DNA of 64,000 nt from CAXXOK01 sp963675655 (lineage in GTDB: Bacteria > Bacillota > Clostridia > Christensenellales > Aristaeellaceae), in NCBI GenBank assembly GCA_963675655.1, contig OY776489.1, positions 806,001 through 870,000 of the forward strand, written 5' to 3'. The first letter of the stretch is position 1; the number at the start of each line of letters is the position of its first letter. Below, one piece after another: positions 58,960-64,000 of this stretch. The notes below the pieces were generated by a model that did not search any database, had not been told where the DNA came from, and saw only the letters and a list, made by a program, of their open reading frames with translations. Made by a program: the position numbers and the translations under genes.

Positions 58960-60744
58960 TCACTCCGCCTGCGCCCCGCTTTGCTCCAGCGCATAGGCCA
59001 AAAAGCCCGCGCAGGTGGCAAACGCTTCCCCTGTTTCGCAGCAGCCTGTGTGCTCGTTTACGCTTTCGCACGCAATGCCGTTATCCATGCGCGTACGCTT
59101 CAGGTGCGTCAGCGCCTCTGCCGCGTGCCCGCTCAACAGACTGTTGCAAATGGAGAGTATCCATGGGTGCGGCGCGTGCTTGCAGCCGATTTCCGCAATG
59201 GGCGCATCCGCAAAAGACAGCGCATAGCTGGTATCGCGTATCATGGCAACGGTGTTTTGCCACACCTCGTCGCCTTTGTCGCAAAAGCCGTAAAACGGGA
59301 GCAGTTGTAGGCTGCCCGGCGGCTCGTCGTACACGTCGTAGTGCCCCTGCAAATCGACCGACCAGGCAAAAAACGGCTTGCCCTCCCGCCGGAACACACA
59401 GTGCTCGTATACAGCGGCGCGCACATCTTCAGCGCGACCCGCCAAGGTGGAATCGTGCAATAGTTTCGCCAGCGCGTGGTACGCACGCCAAACCAGCGCG
59501 TTATCATAGGTTAAGTAGGGGTAATTGTGCATATCGTCCGTCGGCTGCAAGAAGGTTTCATACAGCGGCACAGCGGGGTGCTTTTTACTTTCCAATTTTG
59601 CCAGCAGCCCGCGCAGCGCGTTTTGCACAAAAGCTTGATTGGCAAAGGCGGCATCGTCCGTCGCCAGCAGGTAGCGCTCCAGCGCGATCACCGGGGCACA
59701 CAGCTCGTCCAGTTCAAAGCCCGGCTCCAGCATCGTACCGTCGATATACCGGCTGTGCACGCCAAAATTGCGCGCCTGTCGGGTAAACACATAGGTCAGT
59801 ATTTCCCGCGCATACGCAGCATCCGCCGAGAGAATGGCCGGAAACGCCCAAAGCAGACTGTCCCGGTCCCAGTACGCCGCGCTTACGTAGTAACGCGGGC
59901 TGCGGCTGGTCATCAAACACAGCTCTTCGGTATCCACGCTGCGCCCGGAGGCGTAGAAAAAGGCGAAAAACAGGTTGGTGTTTAGCAACGTTTGCACCTG
60001 CGCGTCCGCCGCCGTCTTTTCCCGCGCAGCCAGCCAATTGCACGTGCGGCTGTGCAACACATCGTATCCCTGCCGCAGCAATTCCTTGGCGCTGGTTGCC
60101 GCGGCGACGCTTTCAAACCCGACGCCGAAAAACACATCCAGCGACGCCGTTTCGCCAGGGGCGAGGGTCACGCCTTTGTGAATGTCATAGGCAAACCCAT
60201 CCTGCGACCATTCCGCGCCCTGCTCAAACTCGCTGTACGCCTGATGATCGCCCATGCACGGGGCAAAGGCAAACAGCGGCACGCCCGGTTTTTGCACCCA
60301 GATGAACATATCGTTCCAGCCGGAGCGGATGACCTCACGCCCCTGCGATATCTCCGTCGTTTCGTTAATCTCGTGCAGGGTGCTTTCCCAGTCGCCTTCC
60401 ACGCCGAAGGATACCTCCGCCGCTTGCGCGCCGGTGTTTTCCACCGCAAGGCGCATCGCAAACGCCCGCTCGCCGGCCGGGGTAAGGTACGTGCAGGATA
60501 GCACCGCATCCGCAAACGCCGCGCGAAACGAGGGAATCCAATAGTGTTTGCGCGTCCACACCGGCGAAAGCACAGCTGCCTGTCCGTTTACCGTTAGCTG
60601 TGGTCGGATGACGCCCCGCCCGCTGTGGATTTCCATCAGCCCTTTTTGCCCCATCAGGATAAACGTTACGCCTTCCAACGCGCCGTCGCTTTCTCGAATG
60701 GTGGGCAAAGAGATAAATTCGTTGCCTGTTACCTGGTAATCCAT
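58960..60744 (-). CDS. six-hairpin glycosidase of unassigned family
   Basis: A 594-residue protein with an N-terminal beta-sandwich (about residues 1-230) and an (alpha/alpha)6 barrel. YYVSAAYWDRDSLLWAFPAI, MLEPGFELDELCAPVIALER, DDMHNYPYLTYDNALVWRAY, AWSVDLQGHYDVYDEPPGSL and CCETGEAFATCAGFLAYAL are likely active-site blocks, with acidic residues in WDRDS, ELDE and DEPPGS. It resembles amylo-1,6-glucosidase or GH15/GH63-like enzymes in layout, but I cannot assign a family. No signal peptide. GGGGGA precedes the ATG at 60744. It lies 34 bases after the GH66-like gene, so it probably finishes hydrolysis of imported alpha-glucan oligosaccharides. Confidence 0.65.
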   Translation of the reverse strand: MDYQVTGNEFISLPTIRESDGALEGVTFILMGQKGLMEIHSGRGVIRPQLTVNGQAAVLSPVWTRKHYWIPSFRAAFADAVLSCTYLTPAGERAFAMRLAVENTGAQAAEVSFGVEGDWESTLHEINETTEISQGREVIRSGWNDMFIWVQKPGVPLFAFAPCMGDHQAYSEFEQGAEWSQDGFAYDIHKGVTLAPGETASLDVFFGVGFESVAAATSAKELLRQGYDVLHSRTCNWLAAREKTAADAQVQTLLNTNLFFAFFYASGRSVDTEELCLMTSRSPRYYVSAAYWDRDSLLWAFPAILSADAAYAREILTYVFTRQARNFGVHSRYIDGTMLEPGFELDELCAPVIALERYLLATDDAAFANQAFVQNALRGLLAKLESKKHPAVPLYETFLQPTDDMHNYPYLTYDNALVWRAYHALAKLLHDSTLAGRAEDVRAAVYEHCVFRREGKPFFAWSVDLQGHYDVYDEPPGSLQLLPFYGFCDKGDEVWQNTVAMIRDTSYALSFADAPIAEIGCKHAPHPWILSICNSLLSGHAAEALTHLKRTRMDNGIACESVNEHTGCCETGEAFATCAGFLAYALEQSGAQAE

Positions 60745-60778
60745 CCCGCGTCCCCCTGTATACAGCTTTCGCGCCGTA

Positions 60779-62386
60779 TCATTCACATTCCAGCCAGACA
60801 AGCCCGCACTGCGTAAGCTCCGGTACCCGGATTTCCACATTCAGGCCGTAATCTGTCTGCGTAGTATTCCATTCCAGCGCGATGGCCTCTCCTCCTGCCG
60901 CATCGGGGGTTGCAAACCATACTTTTTGCACCGGGCGCAGCACCAGCACCTGCAACACAACCTCCGCAAGCGGGGTTGGCGTTTCTTTGCCGGTGTTCCA
61001 GCAATCGTCCTGCACACCGCAAAGGTTAATAAGCCCAATCAGTTTGCGGTTTCCTCTTTCCCGCAGGGTCAGCCACAGCTTGCCCGGTTCCCCTTCCAGC
61101 GAGTAGGGTACGTTACAGCCATATTCGCGGTTATCCCACTGCGCATGTGTCATGGATACATCCATCAGATCCCGGTCAAACAACAAGTCCTGATAGCGGA
61201 CGGTAAAATCCTGATACGCCTTTATGCGCTCCGCCTGCCACGGGGTAAGGCGCGCATAATCGGCATAATAACCCTGTGTGACCACCGCCTCTTCCTCGCC
61301 GATGAACAGCTGCGTCGCCCCCGCTAGTGCAATGGCGAAGGATAAAAACAGCTCGCTGGTCAGCGCGCGCTGCGGCGTATCGGTGCGAAACGGCGCAGGG
61401 TAAGCCGCCAGCACGACCGGCTTGCCGCCGGGCAGCGCCTGCATTACCGCTTGTTTCAGGTGGCGGTAGCGGTCCATCGGCGGCCAAAGCTCCATATACA
61501 CCGCATCTTGCGGGGCTGTGCAGGTGGCAGCCACCGGCCACGCACCCACGTTGTTGAAAATCAGGTGCGGGGGGATATCCGCCTTGCGCAGCGCCGCATC
61601 CGCATCCCGGATCATCGCGGGCAGAGCATCCTCCAGCGCGCGGGTTTCGCCCGCTATGTTCAGGGCATGCTTGGGCTCGCCGTAGGTATCCATGTGAAAG
61701 CCGTCAAACCCCACTTTTTGCACCGCCTCCACATACTGGGCAAACAGGTGCTGCCGCCACGGGCTTTCGATATCCATATAGTAAAACGTATCAATAAAGG
61801 TCATGGGTTTATCCGTCCCGGCGTACAGCCCCCACTGCGGGTGCTGCTGCCAAAAAGCGCGGCAGGCTGCGTACACGGCGGTATACGCCATGCTTTTCAT
61901 GCCGCGCGCACGGCAGGCGGCAATTTTATGCCGTATCACAGGCAGGCTGTTGCGCTTGCCCATCATATCGGTAAATTCTTCGGTGGGCGCAACCAGCGTA
62001 TCGTGCCGGTAAGACCAATCATAATACTGCACATGGTCGATGTGGTATTTTGCAAGGCAATCCACATCGCTGTCATCGTGGGGCAGAAAATCACACAGAA
62101 AGCCATAGCGCACCATATCGCCGCCCACGTTGGCCGCGCCGGTCACCGTGGCTACGGGTTCCCCGCCACGCATCAACCGCGCGGTAACACCGTACCCGCC
62201 CTGCGCAAGGGGAGGCAGGCTGATCGCCGTTTCCGGCGGGGTCAGGGGCAGCGTAACGCTCCATACCGGCTCCGCCAGCAGCGTTACGGTGATTTCGGCC
62301 GTATCGGCGGCTTCTTCGCAGCGCAGCAGCATCCCGACCGGTTCACCGGGCAGGGTGCGGCCTTTGCAGGTTACCAGCTCCGTCAT
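60779..62386 (-). CDS. GH66-type dextranase/isomalto-oligosaccharide hydrolase-like protein
   Basis: A 535-residue protein following GH66 layout. After an N-terminal sandwich, IDHVQYYDWSYRHDTLVAPT, MKSMAYTAVYAACRAFWQQH, YYMDIESPWRQHLFAQYVEA, GFDGFHMDTYGEPK (nucleophile Asp) and AVYMELWPPMDRYRHLK (acid/base Glu) trace the TIM barrel. Known members cut alpha-1,6-glucan or make cyclic isomaltosaccharides. There is no signal peptide, unlike secreted dextranases, so short imported oligosaccharides are the likely substrate. The ATG at 62386 overlaps the permease stop (ATGA); a longer frame runs inside the permease gene. Confidence 0.78.
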   Translation of the reverse strand: MTELVTCKGRTLPGEPVGMLLRCEEAADTAEITVTLLAEPVWSVTLPLTPPETAISLPPLAQGGYGVTARLMRGGEPVATVTGAANVGGDMVRYGFLCDFLPHDDSDVDCLAKYHIDHVQYYDWSYRHDTLVAPTEEFTDMMGKRNSLPVIRHKIAACRARGMKSMAYTAVYAACRAFWQQHPQWGLYAGTDKPMTFIDTFYYMDIESPWRQHLFAQYVEAVQKVGFDGFHMDTYGEPKHALNIAGETRALEDALPAMIRDADAALRKADIPPHLIFNNVGAWPVAATCTAPQDAVYMELWPPMDRYRHLKQAVMQALPGGKPVVLAAYPAPFRTDTPQRALTSELFLSFAIALAGATQLFIGEEEAVVTQGYYADYARLTPWQAERIKAYQDFTVRYQDLLFDRDLMDVSMTHAQWDNREYGCNVPYSLEGEPGKLWLTLRERGNRKLIGLINLCGVQDDCWNTGKETPTPLAEVVLQVLVLRPVQKVWFATPDAAGGEAIALEWNTTQTDYGLNVEIRVPELTQCGLVWLECE

Positions 62387-63213
62387 CCCTTCACCGCTCC
62401 TTCCGTTAGCCCCGCAATGAACTGGCGTTGAAACACCAGAAAAATCACGATCACCGGCAGGATGGCGATCACCGCCGTGGCGGACATTAAATGCCACTTT
62501 GCACCCCCGAACTGCTGAAAGAACACCGATAATGCCTGCGGTATGTTCTGTTTGCTGCGGCTTTGCAGAAAGAACACCGCCTGCGCGTAGTTGTTCCATA
62601 CGCCAAAGCCGTTGAGAATCACAAAACTGGCCGTAGCGGGCTTGAGCACCGGAAAGATGATGCGCCAGAACGCATCAAACCCGGTACAACCGTCGATTTC
62701 GGCAGCTTCGTCCAGCTCGCGGGGCAGCGCCCTGACAAACGTGGTGAAAATGAACACCGCCGAGGGCAGCGCCAGCGTAGAGCACACCAGCACCATACCC
62801 CACAGGGTATTGACCGCGCCGATGCCGCGCATGAGCGTGTACAGCGGTACGGTATTGATGATGCCGGGAATCATCATACAGCCAATGAGCAGTGAAAAAA
62901 CCATTTTATTGTACAGGGTATACCGGCGCGCGATAGCGTAGCCCGCCATGCCGCCGAACAGAATCGTAAGCCCCAGCGTGCCGAAGGTGATGATGCCGCT
63001 GTTAACCATCGCGGTGCCTACACGGCTTTTCTGCCACGCGTCGGCATAGTTTTGCCACGCGAAGGTGGGCACGAACATGTTGCCCTCGTAAAACACGCGC
63101 GAGGGCGCGTTGAGCGACAGCACAATGAGCACGTAAAACGGAATGAGGCACATCAGGCAGACGCAAGCGATCAGCACGATGCGAACGGTTTTAAATACAA
63201 TGCTTTCTTTCAT
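62383..63213 (-). CDS. CUT1 ABC transporter permease (MalG type)
   Basis: A 276-residue six-span permease. The first span is IVLIACVCLMCLIPFYVLIV, the EAA-loop reads ELDEAAEIDGCTGFDAFWRI, and the end is FIAGLTEGAVKG. It starts 12 bases after its partner gene ends and is translationally coupled to the GH66-type gene. Confidence 0.92.
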   Translation of the reverse strand: MKESIVFKTVRIVLIACVCLMCLIPFYVLIVLSLNAPSRVFYEGNMFVPTFAWQNYADAWQKSRVGTAMVNSGIITFGTLGLTILFGGMAGYAIARRYTLYNKMVFSLLIGCMMIPGIINTVPLYTLMRGIGAVNTLWGMVLVCSTLALPSAVFIFTTFVRALPRELDEAAEIDGCTGFDAFWRIIFPVLKPATASFVILNGFGVWNNYAQAVFFLQSRSKQNIPQALSVFFQQFGGAKWHLMSATAVIAILPVIVIFLVFQRQFIAGLTEGAVKG

Positions 63214-63225
63214 CTTCGCGCCCCC

Positions 63226-64000
63226 TCACTCTTTCCCGCGCGTCAGGCGCATGGAAACCAGCACCGGCACAAGGATAATGAAAAACAGGATCATCGCCAC
63301 GGCGGTAGAATACCCCGTGCGGCTGCCGTAGCACATGCGCATAATGTAAATGCTCAGGCTCTCGGTCGCGTAACCGGGGCCGCCCTCGGTGAGGGACATA
63401 ATCACATCAAACACGGACAGGGAACCAATAATATTGGTGACCACGTTAATGCGGATGGCGGGCATCAACAGCGGCAGCGTAACCCGCGTAAAGCGCTGCC
63501 ATGTGCCTGCCCCGTCAATCAGCGCGGCTTCCTTCAAATCTGCGGGAATGCTTTGCAGCCCCGCCAGATAAATAATCATCGTCATGCCGGCAAACTGCCA
63601 TACGTTTACCAGAATCAGCACGGTAATCGTCACCGGATAATCGCTCATCCAGTTGCCCAGCTGGAACGGCGCGCCCATCTGCTCCAGCGCGTAGTACAAA
63701 AATCCGCGCCCCGGCTGTAATAAAAAGTACCAGATGTAACCCATAATCAACGGGCTGATAATGGCGGGCAGGTAAATCATCACCCGCGCCACGCTGCGGC
63801 CGTGAAAGGGTTTTTCCATTAGCAGAGCGTACACAAGCCCTATCAGGTTCAGCAGCAGCGCGCTGCCCGCCGCAAAAATCAGCGTTGTGCGAATATCGCC
63901 CATGGCGCGCGAATCCTGAAAGAAGCGCGCAAAGTTGGTAAGCCCGATAAATTTCGCCTCGCCCATACCGTCCCAGTCCGTCAAGCTCATGCCGATACCC
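63226..64000 (-). CDS. CUT1 ABC transporter permease (MalF type), truncated by the window edge
   Basis: The visible 258 codons run to the edge without a stop; the true N terminus lies beyond 64000. The ATG at 63990 is internal, since the family normally has a first span before S-L-T-D-W. IYLPAIISPLIMGYIWYFLL, the EAA-loop DLKEAALIDGAGTWQRFTRV and LTEGGPGYATESLSIYIMRM are clear. A binding-protein gene is expected just outside. Confidence 0.92.
   Translation of the reverse strand, partial: GIGMSLTDWDGMGEAKFIGLTNFARFFQDSRAMGDIRTTLIFAAGSALLLNLIGLVYALLMEKPFHGRSVARVMIYLPAIISPLIMGYIWYFLLQPGRGFLYYALEQMGAPFQLGNWMSDYPVTITVLILVNVWQFAGMTMIIYLAGLQSIPADLKEAALIDGAGTWQRFTRVTLPLLMPAIRINVVTNIIGSLSVFDVIMSLTEGGPGYATESLSIYIMRMCYGSRTGYSTAVAMILFFIILVPVLVSMRLTRGKE

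Noticed and set aside
60779..62599. Longer start of the GH66-type gene at 62599
   Set aside because: The extra 71 codons lie inside the permease coding sequence; the ATG at 62386 forms an ATGA overlap with the permease stop.

Overview
The window reads as one contig of a Firmicute of the class Clostridia with moderately high GC. Support comes from the DegV-family lipid-binding protein, an ECF vitamin transporter module, sigma-A promoters of the TTGACA-17-TATAAT type, strong AGGAGG ribosome sites, a divergent adenylosuccinate synthetase of a type I associate with Clostridia, and an encoded tRNA CCA end. The gene content (seven ABC sugar importers or parts of them, one two-component sensor, four LacI/RpiR regulators, glycosidases, no PTS) fits a carbohydrate-scavenging gut-type anaerobe. 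No species can be named from the sequence.

Layout. 1-16.9 kb is mostly housekeeping: a stand-alone riboflavin kinase translationally coupled to ecfA1-ecfA2-ecfT and truA; an mreB-like gene; a membrane protein with a HEPN-like tail; a minus-strand group of yfbR, a HAD phosphatase and a MATE exporter; purA; three tandem palindromic 128-bp elements; a threonine aldolase; a large secreted SH3/peptidoglycan-binding protein; degV; and tRNA-Ser(CGA). 17-25 kb (minus strand) is a sugar-sensing and uptake island: membrane-anchored sugar-binding sensor, HisKA_3 kinase, NarL-type regulator, a MalE-type binding protein, then an Rbs-type ATPase, permease and binding protein. 25.7-26.4 kb holds degraded remnants, including a piece resembling a replication initiator.

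27-35.7 kb is a peptidoglycan-sugar recycling locus: nagZ, an internally deleted namZ, anmK, murR, murQ, and a CUT1 ABC importer in one apparent operon with murQ. No PTS transporter is present, nagZ and namZ' lack signal peptides, and AnmK would supply MurNAc-6-phosphate to MurQ. This suggests an ABC importer of muropeptide sugar feeding a cytosolic route otherwise typical of Gram-negative bacteria, and is the most interesting system in the window. 36-50.6 kb is a beta-fructoside locus with two LacI regulators, two complete CUT1 importers and three GH32-type enzymes, two of which carry a divergent nucleophile block. 50.7-51.6 kb contains a tRNA 3' remnant and a broken PucR-type regulator. 51.7-58.7 kb is a LacI-controlled rbsD-btpA-rbsK-rbsA-rbsC-rbsB operon with matching operator-like sites before the regulator and before rbsD. 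59-64 kb is an alpha-glucan operon: two CUT1 permeases, a GH66 dextranase-like protein and a six-hairpin glycosidase, running off the window edge.

Recurring themes are near-perfect hairpins without a T-tract just after binding-protein genes, binding proteins whose signal peptides end in A-x-A type sites and lack a lipobox, and translational coupling through ATGA/GTGA overlaps. All functional assignments come from reading motifs and gene order; no database search was run.
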